Origin: Arion vulgaris
Taxonomy: Eukaryota > Mollusca > Gastropoda > Stylommatophora > Arionidae
Reading direction: 5' to 3'
Length of the DNA stretch: 64,000 nt
NCBI GenBank assembly: GCA_020796225.1
Contig: CM036754.1
Location: 14,151,867-14,215,866 of the forward strand
Shown here: positions 43,483-49,189 of the stretch, in pieces
How the letters are laid out: the number at the start of each line of letters is the position of its first letter
Position numbering within the stretch: the first letter of the stretch is position 1
Position numbers and translations under genes: made by a program
Notes under the pieces: model-generated
Told to the model about the DNA's origin: nothing
Seen by the model: the letters and a program-made list of their open reading frames with translations, nothing else
Databases searched by the model: none

Positions 43483-45839
43483 CCAGATCGCTCATTCTGT
43501 TGTAAACGTTTGTGTGTTGTATGTGTGCGTGTATGATGTCATATCGTCCCTACTGTTGTGGGGGTGTGGGTGTGTATGTGTGACGGCATATAGTCCCTAC
43601 TGTGTTGTGATCTTGTGTGTGGTTGTGTATGTGATGTTATTATTCTTGGACACACTTCCCGCTAACGAAATGTCACGTGATCCACAGACCCGTACATCAA
43701 AGTTGAGATGTATGTGAATGGTATCCGTGAAAACAAGAGCAAGTGCAAGGTCAGACAGAACACACAGGATCCGGTCTGGCATCACCAGGTTGTCTTTGAA
43801 GTCAACAGAGAAAATGTCAAACTATTGGGCTATATGTTCGTGTTCCACGTGTTACACAAGGATATGATGACTGGGGCATACAAGATCGGACAGGTCAGTC
43901 AATGTTTGTCTCTGTCTCTTTGGTACATATATCAGTCAATGTTTGTTTAGTGTCATGCAAGATCAGACAGGTCAGTCAATGTTTGTCTCTGTCTCTCTGG
44001 TACATATATCAATCAATGTTTGTTCGGTGCCATGCAAGATCGGACAGGTCAGTCAATGTTTGGTCAGTTTCATACAAGATCGGACAGGTCAGTCAATGTT
44101 TGGTCAGTGCCATACAAGATCGGACTGGTCAGTCAATGTTTGGTGAGTTTCATACAAGATCGGACAGGTCAGTCTTCTTCTTCTTCTCTTCTTCTTCCAA
44201 CGTTTTCAGACATCGATTTGTATACTTTTAAAGTAGTTAGTGGTCAACCGAGTCCATGTACATCTCCGTATAGCTTGTCTTGGACTGATATGGGGATTGG
44301 CCATGTGTTTTTTCTCTGTTACATGTACGTTGGACATTCTTGCAGTATGTGTGTCTCTGTCATCTTGCTGGTGCCACATGTACATATGTCAGATGGTCCT
44401 ATTTTATACTTGTTAAACAGATGGTACCTCAGTCTATTGTGCCCTGTTCGTACACGAAAAATGACAACCTGTTCCTCTCTACTTAGTTGGTGGTAAGCAT
44501 CGTCCTTTTCATGCCCTGGGTGATCTCTCAGCCATTTGTTCTTGTAGGCCATTTTTATCCGTACTTTTGCTTCCTCATATGTCATACTGGTGTCTGTCTG
44601 TGGTAGCCTGCTTCCTGCTTTTGCCAATATGTCTGCAGTCTCATTTCCAGGTATTCCGCAGTGAGATGGTATCCACTGTATTACCACTCTAGAGAAGATG
44701 TTGCATACTTGGACAGGTCAGTCAATGTTTGGTGAGTTTCATACAAGATCGGACAGGTCAGTCAATGTTTGGTCAGTGCCATACAAGATGGAAGTGGTCA
44801 GTCGCCTGTGTATTGCCAGGGCTCTCAAGGGAAGTAAAGAATTGTAACACTGCGACCTACAAAGCATGTCGTTAGAGGCGACTGGAGTAGGGGCCTTTGA
44901 AGCTACCCTAGTAAATAAAAAGCGTCGCAGATATCGGATGTGCCGGTCTACTTGTAGGCGCATAACTAGCACAACGTACAATCGCTTTTAGGCTCAGATC
45001 ACATACAAATCTCAAAGAGGGGTTAACAAGTGATCGATATGGAGCACTCGAAGAAGAAGAAGAAGAAGAAGAAGACAGGTCAGTCAATGTTTGTTCTCTG
45101 TCTGTCTGGTACATTGTCAATGCCAGCATCTCTCTCGATGAACTAAATCAATTCACGAATAGGCAATGCTGTCACTAGATTTGACAAACTATCAAAGAAT
45201 AAGTGGGACAGCATATTCCCACACAATTAACATATTCCAGACGAGAATTCCCAATCTACCGAAGCTGTGTAATTAACAATCTACCGAAGCTGTGTAATTT
45301 ACAATCTACCGAAGCTGTGTAATTTACAATCTACCGAAGCTGTGTAATTTACAATCTACCGAAGCTGTGTAATTTACAATCTACCGAAGTTGTGTAATTT
45401 ACAATCTACCGAAGCTGTGTAATATACAATCTACCGAAGCTGTGTAATTTACAATCTACCGAAGCTGTGTAATTTACAATCTACCGAAGCTGTGTAATTT
45501 ACAATCTACCGAAGTTGTGTAATTTACAATCTACCGAAGCTGTGTAATTTACAATCTACCGAAGCTGTGTAATTTGCAATCTACCGAAGTTGTGTAATTT
45601 ACAATCTACCGAAGTTGTGTAATTTACAATCTACCGAAGCTGTGTAATTAGCAATCTACCGAAGCTGTGTAATATACAAGATATGGAATAATCGCATATT
45701 CTCATTGTATCCCCAGGTTGACCTTGGCTGGCACAGTCACGGAGAACAGCTGGAGCAGTGGTACCAGATCATGGAGCAACCACACAGATCCACTGACAAA
45801 TGGCAGCCCATCGTAAAACCTGGCAATAGCCATTCGTAG
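22751..45839 (+). CDS. Synaptotagmin-like membrane-anchored double-C2 protein (11 exons, gene span)
   Basis: Eleven exons (22751-22903, 32024-32276, 33000-33187, 35045-35233, 37003-37130, 37334-37495, 39054-39173, 39534-40238, 41915-42029, 43688-43893, 45717-45839) all have GT/AG sites and exactly matching phases: two leading bases, then 780 codons including TAG. The order is a short N-terminus, one membrane helix (FTTVVVVAAIIGALCW) with juxtamembrane Cys, a basic Ser/Thr-rich linker of about 340 residues, C2A (interrupted by a repeat insertion), C2B, and the C-terminal WYQIM...KWQPIV helix-strand typical of synaptotagmin C2B. This architecture is synaptotagmin; such proteins tether vesicle and plasma membranes. 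The Ca2+-binding aspartates are almost all replaced, as in the Ca2+-independent members, so direct Ca2+ sensing is unlikely. I cannot assign a subtype. The first possible ATG is at 22777; an upstream exon may exist. Confidence 0.92.
23040..23202. repeat. 13-bp minisatellite, ~13 copies
   Basis: The unit is CTCCAGCTTCCGT, in intron 1 of the C2 gene; one copy carries CTCTAGC. Confidence 0.95.
23425..23600. repeat. ~37-bp minisatellite, ~5 copies
   Basis: The unit contains ACCATCATTAACTAAATCTA then CAACATCACCTAAGTTT. Confidence 0.9.
23820..24605. repeat. ~31-bp minisatellite, ~25 copies
   Basis: The unit contains CTGACTAGTGTCCACTATGT then GTACAGTCCAAT or GTACATACAAT, giving two length variants that alternate irregularly. 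Confidence 0.93.
24680..25425. repeat. 67-bp minisatellite, ~11 copies
   Basis: The unit contains TTGCTGCCTACATTAGCCGG, then AAGTACTATTGCAAGGTATG and GCCGTGTGAAGCATGGTCAT. Copies are over 95% alike by eye, so the expansion looks young. Confidence 0.95.
25425..25760 (+). mobile_element. LINE C-terminal fragment
   Basis: Encodes KKLKYFGHIKRHKALEKIIM then EGGIPAKRRGRLQKRWIQDV, the standard LINE terminal GHIxR...GKRxRGRPxKRWxxD block, directly after the 67-bp array. Confidence 0.85.
25850..27124 (-). mobile_element. tRNA-derived SINE family A (copy 3), split by a LINE
   Basis: The body half lies at 25850-25989 and the head half at 27066-27124 (both minus). The break falls at the CCGCGGAATT of the box B region. 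About 1.07 kb of family A LINE sits between. Roughly ten SINE bases at the junction are missing compared with the copy at 37689. Confidence 0.85.
25990..27058 (+). mobile_element. LINE family A, longest copy (RT to C-terminus)
   Basis: Starts inside the reverse transcriptase: FVDQEKAFDLVDRHKLWKIL, GVRQGCVLS, then FADDQAI in another frame, KVxDFTYLGSIF, MKCLRRMLGVTRRDRLRNED, IKWFGHVSRLP and KGRPRKRW. At least two frame shifts (near 26200 and 26290) and a stop near 26523 make it non-functional. The endonuclease half is missing, so it is 5' truncated. Confidence 0.9.
27299..27320. repeat. (CA)n microsatellite
   Basis: About ten CA dinucleotides. Confidence 0.9.
27775..27965. repeat. (TTCC)n-type pyrimidine-rich tract
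   Basis: Imperfect TTCC/CTTCCT repeats; the strand is almost pure C/T for about 190 bp. Confidence 0.85.
28097..28235 (+). mobile_element. SINE family B (copy 4), 5' part only
   Basis: Head and core (GAGTGGTTACCGGGGCCCAA, CGCATGTCGCAAGAGGCGAT) are present, but the copy ends at GTGTAGAAGTC, before the 3' body and GAA tail. The following 28240-28440 is unrecognised sequence. Confidence 0.8.
28455..29760 (-). mobile_element. LINE fragment with RT and RNase H motifs, minus strand
   Basis: Minus-strand reading from 29760: DLKKAFDKVWKERTLKKLRN (RT motif A region), then an array (29320-29585), then LVRVYTDGRVENSVKNAGAG (RNase H YTDG) and, near the end, EQVVIFRLRTGNNRLGSHIF. The last block is shared with the LINE at 44190-44705 (EQVVIFRVRTGHNRL), so both are one family. 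Confidence 0.82.
29320..29585. repeat. 32-bp minisatellite, ~8 copies, inside a LINE
   Basis: The unit contains TTTGGTAGGTCTTAGTTTTG then TCTATGAAGTAG. It separates the RT and RNase H parts of the minus-strand LINE. Confidence 0.93.
29810..30130. repeat. Degenerate ~21-bp minisatellite
   Basis: The unit is near CTCACCTGGTCTGTGTG. Copies grow more divergent to the right. Confidence 0.85.
30553..30737 (+). mobile_element. tRNA-derived SINE family A (copy 4)
   Basis: Full head (GCCCGCCTGCCCAGCGTGTT, GTAGCGCGTTGGAC), body and a 19-base poly(A) end. Confidence 0.9.
31378..31935. repeat. 23-bp minisatellite of near-ideal splice donors, ~24 copies
   Basis: The unit is GCAGGTAAGAGAGTAGAAAT followed by ATT. 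Each copy carries CAG|GTAAGAG, an almost perfect match to the U1 site, on the sense strand of the C2 gene. The array ends about 90 bp before exon 2. Confidence 0.95.
32024..32276 (+). CDS. Exon 2: basic Ser-rich linker
   Basis: Acceptor CCATGCAG, donor GACAG|GTGAGT, enters in phase 1 and leaves in phase 2. Encodes two SRRTS motifs (GSRRTSYAS, GSRRTSMAS) and DRRRSS. The last ten exon bases plus the donor recur as the intron minisatellite that follows. Confidence 0.9.
32277..32765. repeat. ~18-bp minisatellite seeded from the exon 2 splice donor
   Basis: The unit is ACATACAGACAGGTGAGT with a variant ACATCACAGACAGGTGAG. The exon 2 end ATACAGACAG plus its donor GTGAGT is the first unit. About 25 units follow, most retaining AG|GTGAG or AG|GTAAG. 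Confidence 0.93.
33000..33187 (+). CDS. Exon 3: basic Ser-rich linker
   Basis: Acceptor TTTCTACAG, donor GGCAG|GTAAAT. Encodes two more SRRTS motifs (ASRRTSYAS, ASRRTSIFS) plus DRRES. It appears to be an internal duplication of the motif in exon 2. Confidence 0.9.
33265..34160. repeat. ~30-bp minisatellite with paired donor-like sites, interrupted by a SINE
   Basis: The unit is GTGGATCATGTTACAGGTAA then TAGTACAGGTA. Each holds TACAG|GTAATA and often ACAG|GTAGTG. The first copies begin about 80 bp downstream of exon 3. Confidence 0.92.
33393..33645 (-). mobile_element. tRNA-derived SINE (family E) inside the donor array
   Basis: On the minus strand the head reads GTGAGCGTCTGTAGCTCAAG then CGGTAGTGAGC (box A type), followed by CTGGTTCAAACCC (box B). 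Array units flank both ends, with a short duplicated AATAGT. Confidence 0.75.
34244..34845. repeat. 30-bp minisatellite, ~19 near-identical copies
   Basis: The unit is GATCATAATCTATCTGTTCT then CTATTCCTGT. Almost the only variable site is C or A in TATTC[C/A]TG. The 30-bp period keeps open frames of over 225 codons on both strands; none is coding. Confidence 0.97.
35045..35233 (+). CDS. Exon 4: linker
   Basis: Acceptor TTTCTCAG, donor GCAG|GTACAT, phase 1 on both sides. Encodes PPRRISYDV, YRRSHSLAELQAERERI: further basophilic-kinase-type sites and a short helical, charged stretch. Confidence 0.9.
35255..35335. repeat. 30-bp triplication after exon 4
   Basis: About three copies of ATCATCTTTATTGATTTGCT then TGTTTATC. 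Confidence 0.85.
35487..35850 (-). mobile_element. tRNA-derived SINE (family F), complete with target duplication
   Basis: Flanked by perfect 12-bp repeats CCATGTTTAACT (35475-35486 and 35851-35862). On the minus strand the head carries TAGTAGCTCGGCCCGCTAG (box A) and GGGTTCGAACCT (box B). The 3' end is an interrupted poly(A), seen as long T runs at 35487-35531. Confidence 0.9.
36225..36650 (-). mobile_element. LINE C-terminal fragment, minus strand
   Basis: Encodes VATYGCESWTIIQ, IKCYRKILRIP, RKIRYFGHIKRHDGLERTLL then EGRVPGRRGRPRRRFRQDI. Related to the fragments at 25425 and 54850. Confidence 0.85.
37003..37130 (+). CDS. Exon 5: linker
   Basis: Acceptor TATACCAG, donor CATCAG|GTCAGG, phase 1 in and phase 0 out. 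Encodes YSRSADRRSTLSNYLVSNGG and TTDIKKSHQ. Confidence 0.9.
37334..37495 (+). CDS. Exon 6: start of C2A
   Basis: Acceptor TTTTGACAG, donor ATTGAG|GTGAGT, 54 whole codons. TGKLKLQLQWSQDQTSLTVI then IIE forms the first two C2A strands (compare GKLQYSLDY...LLVGIIQA in synaptotagmin 1). Confidence 0.93.
37690..37953 (-). mobile_element. tRNA-derived SINE family A (copy 5) with duplicated head
   Basis: Flanked by 13-bp direct repeats TTGTGATGTGTAT (37677-37689 and 37953-37965, sharing one base with the element end). The tRNA-like head is present twice: 55 bp at 37899-37953 repeat the segment just before. Confidence 0.9.
38069..38266 (-). mobile_element. tRNA-derived SINE family A (copy 6)
   Basis: Full-length, flanked by 12-bp direct repeats ATGTATAGCATT (38057-38068 and 38267-38278). 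Confidence 0.92.
38391..38652 (+). mobile_element. SINE family C (copy 2)
   Basis: Core GGCATGTTGTAAGAGGCGAC, block CTAGTAAATAAAAAG, ATCACACAGAGTGGTT and tail AAGAAGAAGAAG. Confidence 0.85.
38826..38950. repeat. ~44-bp triplication upstream of exon 7
   Basis: The unit contains CAACTTTCATCTAACTCCTG then CTGTAGTTGCTGCTGTGTAT. Confidence 0.88.
39054..39173 (+). CDS. Exon 7: C2A loop 1 to strand 4
   Basis: Acceptor TTGTTTCAG, donor CCAGG|GTAAAG, 40 codons. NPYVKVYLMPGRTFKYRTRT is the C2 core. Loop 1 reads GLTIPGVPKEVEVNPY, where Ca2+-binding C2A domains have two aspartates; both are absent (Asn at the second). Confidence 0.93.
39534..40238 (+). CDS. Exon 8: rest of C2A with inserted 13-residue repeats
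   Basis: Acceptor TTTGTTAG, donor CACAAG|GTGAGT, 235 whole codons. It starts with the strand DPLFLEKFEL, runs through about 13 tandem repeats (VVNERGEVIAELP type), then resumes C2A with TLEFQV..HLVGVASLKLNEL. Loop 3 has lost all acidic ligands (NSSHHISRRH in place of DFDRFSRHD). The exon is several times longer than the usual C2A piece. Confidence 0.92.
39579..40094 (+). repeat. Coding minisatellite, 39-bp unit, ~13 copies, within the C2A domain
   Basis: The units encode VNERGEVIAELPV and relatives. The first seven are close; copies eight to thirteen diverge (VNNGHTNRDLPT twice, 36 bp each; then VNENEYVSKDHPV, VNQTIYANKDLSS, MNGRKYPSKDSPV). Every length change is a multiple of three, as expected if the protein is translated. 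Confidence 0.93.
40305..40455. repeat. ~37-bp minisatellite, ~4 copies, after exon 8
   Basis: The unit contains GTAGTGGTGGGGAGCTTGTG then TACCACGTCACTACCTT. Confidence 0.9.
40810..41620 (+). mobile_element. LINE reverse-transcriptase fragment interrupted by a SINE
   Basis: Left part: FVVFEKSCDN (motif A, decayed from DFEKAFD), a 37-bp segment present three times (SLWEILR type), KIVSVIKALYADF, TTGVRQGR, YNLVIDWLM, then a broken ADDI. The right part resumes at 41507 with IGLLVSRYEDAETKVDTLFR. Frame shifts and stops show decay. Confidence 0.83.
41240..41506 (-). mobile_element. tRNA-derived SINE (family D, copy 1)
   Basis: The minus-strand head GGGGTCTATGTGACTAAGTG then GTTAAGCC resembles a Leu-type tRNA with box B GGGTTCGAATCC. 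Flanked by 12-bp near-identical repeats (ATTAGTCTTCTA at 41228, ATTGGTCTTCTA at 41507). A second copy is at 54995-55232. Confidence 0.85.
41610..41880. repeat. 33-bp minisatellite with palindromic core, ~8 copies
   Basis: Units contain GATGTAGTTGATATATCAAC then TGATGTGTGCGTCT. GTTGATATATCAAC is a perfect 14-bp palindrome; the commoner GTTGATACATCAAC variant is nearly so. Confidence 0.92.
41915..42029 (+). CDS. Exon 9: start of C2B
   Basis: Acceptor GTTCCTCAG, donor ACAA|GTATGG, 115 nt, leaving in phase 1. GDLRIAACYQPVAGKITFNI then VEARNLPKVSLLGST is the C2B opening. The first loop-1 aspartate position is Ser. Confidence 0.92.
42120..42705. repeat. 24-bp minisatellite, ~25 copies, after exon 9
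   Basis: The unit is CACCCACTACTACATCAGTC then AACA. Reading frames on both strands are open through the array, but single-base deletions shift them; not coding. Confidence 0.96.
42745..43195. repeat. ~25-bp minisatellite, ~17 copies
   Basis: The unit is AGCCACACTTAGAACAAAGA then GTCTC, with AGTC-deleted variants. Confidence 0.94.
43442..43480. repeat. (GA)n microsatellite
   Basis: About 17 GA dinucleotides in the intron before exon 10. Confidence 0.93.
43688..43893 (+). CDS. Exon 10: C2B core
   Basis: Acceptor GATCCACAG, donor GGACAG|GTCAGT. NPYIKVEMYVNG, KVRQNTQDPVWHHQVVFEV and FVFHVLHKDMMTGAYKIG are canonical C2 strands. Loop 1 has Asn for Asp, and loop 3 keeps only one Asp. The terminal CATACAAGATCGGACAG recurs repeatedly in the next intron. 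Confidence 0.94.
44176..44710 (-). mobile_element. LINE fragment, RNase H to C-terminus, minus strand
   Basis: An open frame of about 120 codons: VIQWIPSHCGIPGNETADIL (RNase H C-terminal motif), EEAKVRIKMAYKNKWL, EQVVIFRVRTGHNRLRYHLF, CTCGTSKMTETHILQECPTY (zinc-knuckle-like LINE ending). It is inserted in the exon 10 donor array. The frame is unusually intact for this window, suggesting a recent insertion. Confidence 0.9.
44803..45076 (+). mobile_element. SINE family C (copy 3)
   Basis: Core AAGCATGTCGTTAGAGGCGA, block CTAGTAAATAAAAAG, tail GAAGAAGAAGAAGAAGAAGA. Inserted in the exon 10 donor array. Confidence 0.85.
45248..45675. repeat. 25-bp minisatellite, ~17 copies, before exon 11
   Basis: The unit is ACCGAAGCTGTGTAATTTAC then AATCT. 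The last copy ends about 40 bp before the exon 11 acceptor. Confidence 0.96.
45717..45839 (+). CDS. Exon 11: C-terminus of C2B and stop
   Basis: Acceptor TATCCCCAG. Encodes LEQWYQIMEQPHRSTDKWQP then IVKPGNSHS and TAG (45837-45839). The W...P..W pattern is the C-terminal signature of synaptotagmin C2B (HWxxMLxxPRRPIxxWH). It lies between two arrays, 45248-45675 and 45868-46375. Confidence 0.93.
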   Translation, partial: VDLGWHSHGEQLEQWYQIMEQPHRSTDKWQPIVKPGNSHS

Positions 45840-45867
45840 CTGTCTTGTACTTGAGAGATCGTCCATA

Positions 45868-46375
45868 CAACCTGTTTGTTGTAGTTGTTGTTCATACAAT
45901 CTGTTTGTTGTAGTTGTTGTCCATACAATATGTGTACTGCAGTTGTTGTCCATACAACCTGTGTACTGTAGTTGTTGTCCATACAATCTGTGTACTGTAG
46001 TTGTTGTCCATACAATATGTGTACTGTAGTTGTTGTCCATACAATATGTGTACTGTAGTTGTTGTCCATACAATATGTGTACTGTAGTTGTTGTCCATGC
46101 AACCTGTTTGTTGCAGTTGTTGTCCATACAACCTGTTTGTTGCAGTTGTTGTCCATACAATATGTGTACTGTAGTTGTTGTCCATGCAACCTGTTTGTTG
46201 TAGTTGTTGTCATACAACCTGTTTGTTGTAGTTGTTGGCATACAACCTGTTTGTTGCAGTTGTTGTCCATACAATCTGTGTACTGTAGTTGTCCATACAA
46301 TCTGTGTACTGTAGCTGTTGTCCATACAATCTGTGTACTGTAGTTGTTGTCCATACAATATGTTTGTTGTAGTTA
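45868..46375. repeat. ~28-bp minisatellite in the presumed 3' UTR, ~18 copies
   Basis: The unit is GTAGTTGTTGTCCATACAAT then CTGTGTACT, alternating with CTGTTTGTT variants. It starts 29 bp after the C2-gene stop codon, so it is likely transcribed as 3' UTR. No clear AATAAA signal was seen before it. Confidence 0.92.
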
Positions 46376-46529
46376 AATTGTTGTGACAATATCAATATTA
46401 ATGTTGATATATGCTACTTTGCACACGACTTGTTCTATCACAGACAGACATCTATAACTTGTCTTATCACAGATATACATCTAAGCTTTGATTATGTCCC
46501 TGTTGTCAAAATTGTGTTGATGCCTACCT

Positions 46530-46655
46530 TACACCATGGTAATGTCTGTATTACACCCAGGCAATGTCTGTCTTACACCCACCTTGTCAATGTCTGTCTT
46601 ATACCCACCCTGTCAATGTCTGTCTTACACTCACCCTGTCAATGTCTGTATTATA
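46530..46655. repeat. ~26-bp minisatellite, ~5 copies
   Basis: The unit is GTCAATGTCTGTCTTACACC followed by CACCCT. Confidence 0.88.
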
Positions 46656-48290
46656 CCACTGAGCGTGGTCTTGGTCTTCTGACAGTGAGCAGAACATCGC
46701 TGGATCAGTTAAACAGGATCCAAGATGAGGCTTATACTCGATTGCACACGTGACACTTCATGTGATGCAATACGCTATGTCCTTGGCTTGCCAACGATTG
46801 CCATGAGACACAAAGTCGCACAGATAAAAGCTTATCTGAGGGTTTCTGAAGACCCATATCATCCTCTGCATAATACCATAAATGAAAATAAGGGTAGGCG
46901 TTCTAGGAGAGGCCGATCCTGAATGGCCGAGGCAGAGAATGTTATTAAACAGGTATGTACTCTAGATGAGCTGAGACATAGGGAAGAATGGATGCTTATA
47001 TTAGACTATTTGATTGGTTACACCAGGGTTGTCAGTACACTTGAACGCTGCTGTAGAGAATAGGCCCCAGGCGCCGCCAATGCGCAGAGTCTTGAACTCG
47101 TGGATTAGCCCTCCCATCCATGTGATATCGTTATTTACACCGATGGCTCTGTCAGACGCGGAACCAGATCATCGTGGGCTTATTCAGAACAACGAAACGG
47201 TAGTACACTTCATGAGGACTGCAGCGCTTTCGAGACAATATCCAGCATGACTATGGAGATCACCGCTGCCTCTATGGCTCTATCATGGGTTGCTGAGCAA
47301 CGGACCACCCATACGATTATCATATCAGACTCTATGAATATGCTTCAAAGGACTGAATCTGGAAATCTGCGCATGAAATTGGTGGACATCATTCGGAGAT
47401 CACATCTCAAGACACTGACTTGGATGTAAACACGTACCTGGACATGCTGGTGTGCAGAGTAACGAACGTGATGGCTTTCTTGCAAACAATGCCCCAACTC
47501 AAGCGGCCAGAAGTATGGACAGAGCCAGAGCCAACTATAAACTAGCCTGGCTGTGACAGAGCCGATGTCATCAATGCTGTACGCTCTTATTTATGTGATA
47601 TGGGCGCGCCTCAGACACTGGAACGAGTGCGAGAATTAGGAGTTATGTTTGGACATGCCAGACAGTGTTGTCTTCGTGGTAGAGAGAGAGAAGATTAACT
47701 AATCAACTTCTCATGGGTACTGTCAGCAAGTGGATATGATAGACAGTGTCATCTTCGTGGTAGAGAGAGGAAATACATTAATCAACTTCTCATGGGTACG
47801 GTCAGCAAGTGGATATGATAGACAGTGTCATCTTCGTGGTAGAGAGAGAGGAAATACATTAATCAACTTCTCATGGGTACGGTCAGCAAGTGGATATGAT
47901 AGACAGTGTCATCTTCGTGGTAGAGAGAGAGGAAATACATTAATCAACTTCTCATGGATACGGTCAGCAAGTGGATAGGACAGACAGTGTCATCTTCGTG
48001 GTAGAGAGAGAGGAAATACATTAATCAACTTCTCATGGGTACGGTCAGCAAGTGGATATGATAGACAGTGTCATCTTCGTGGTAGAGAGAGGAAATACAT
48101 TAATCAACTTCTCATGGATACGGTCAGCAAGTGGATAGGACAGACAGTGTCATCCTCGTGGTAGAGAGAGAGAAGTTATACTAATCAACTTATCATGCGT
48201 ACGGTGTGCAAGTGGACTTTGGGATGATTGCTGCAGGGGAGGACAGAGCATGCATGGGAATGCCCAATGTACTATGACGTTGATCGCATT
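46655..48290 (+). mobile_element. LINE fragment with RNase H domain (I-like), with amplified tail
   Basis: LDQLNRIQDEAYTRLH, AIRYVLGLPTIAMRHKVAQI, VIYTDGSV (with a frame shift), TMEITAASMALSWVAEQRTT, IIISDSMNMLQ and VPGHAGVQSNERDG are RT C-terminal and RNase H motifs. It is the same family as 2085 and 10735. Frame shifts occur near 46740, 47030 and 47425. Confidence 0.85.
47655..48190. repeat. 81-bp tandem repeat derived from the LINE 3' coding end, ~7 copies
   Basis: The unit contains GACAGTGTCATCTTCGTGGT, AGAGAGAGAGGAAATACATT and CAGCAAGTGGATATGAT. The first, most diverged copy is continuous with the LINE coding frame (RQCCLRGRER), so the LINE supplied the seed. Units are 79 or 81 bp depending on one GA pair. 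Confidence 0.93.
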
Positions 48291-48445
48291 CACCGTGTCA
48301 TTGTCTGTATTACATCATATATGTTTTATACATAGCTAATACGTGCGCTGTGTCATGTCAATGAATGTGTTGTTCCAATATATGTCTGATATGTGTTTGG
48401 TTCATGTACAAACATGAGTTGTTGTATACATATGTTAATTGTTGT

Positions 48446-48484
<39 letters not shown>
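48446..48484. repeat. (CT)n microsatellite
   Basis: About 18 CT dinucleotides. Confidence 0.93.
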
Positions 48485-48486
<2 letters not shown>

Positions 48487-48489
48487 GCA

Positions 48490-49095
48490 TACCTTTTGAA
48501 CCCTGATTAGGGCATATGCCCTCAATCAATTCATGTCAAGTCTTCCTATTTTAGCTATCTGCTGCAGCTCCTTCCAGCTCTTCTGTATAGCGTTAATCTC
48601 TGCATCCAAATTTCTTCTCCGTGTATTTCTAGGCCTCCCTATCTTTTGCTTTCCATGTGGGTTCATGAAAAGGCATTTTTTGTTATATTTTCCTCGAACT
48701 TTCTCAGTGTGTCCTATCCAGCACCAGCGTCTTTTCTTCCCCCCTTGGTTCACAGGGATCTGTCTCACTCTCTCCATAAGCTCCTCATTTGTGACCCTAT
48801 CATACCATCTCAGTCCCTCTATTCTGTGCAGGCATCAATTGATGAATCTCTGCAATTTATACGTTATTATTTGAGTCGTTCTCCATGTTTCTACCCTACA
48901 CAGAACTGCTTTAACATTAGAGTTAAATATTCTAATATTGTTTCTAGATTTGATTTCTTTAGACTTCCATAGATTTCCTAGTGCTAAGCTTACCTTGCCT
49001 TTGTATTCTTATTTTAACATCTTTATCTGTTTCACCATCTTTGTCTACATTACGCCCATGTATCTGTATGATTCTAATTTTGATGTAGGTTTCAC
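48490..49095 (-). mobile_element. LINE C-terminal fragment (fourth family), minus strand
   Basis: Encodes VDKDGETDKDVKIRIQ, AVLCRVETWRTTQ, GLRWYDRVTNEELMERVRQI, RRWCWIGHTEKVRGK, then GRPRNTRRRNLDAEINAIQK and SWKELQQIA. This matches the widespread RRWxWIGHTLRK...GRPKNTWRRDLEAE ending. Confidence 0.9.
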
Positions 49096-49189
49096 CCAGT
49101 GAGTTTCGTGCTCTTGCTTGCTTTGTTGTTGTATGGTAATTGTAAACTCACAATAAAACTGAAATATGTTGTTGTTATCAGCAGTATAT

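Larger units (their letters stand above)
43871..45100. repeat. Tandem duplication of the exon 10 end and splice donor (77- and 40-bp units)
   Basis: The exon 10 end plus donor (CATACAAGATCGGACAG|GTCAGTCAATG) recurs with junctions after 43893, 43970, 44047, 44087, 44127 (mutated to ACT), 44167, 44716 and 44756, with remnants near 44796 and 45078. Spacing is 77, 77, then 40 bp. A LINE and a SINE have inserted into it. Confidence 0.92.
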
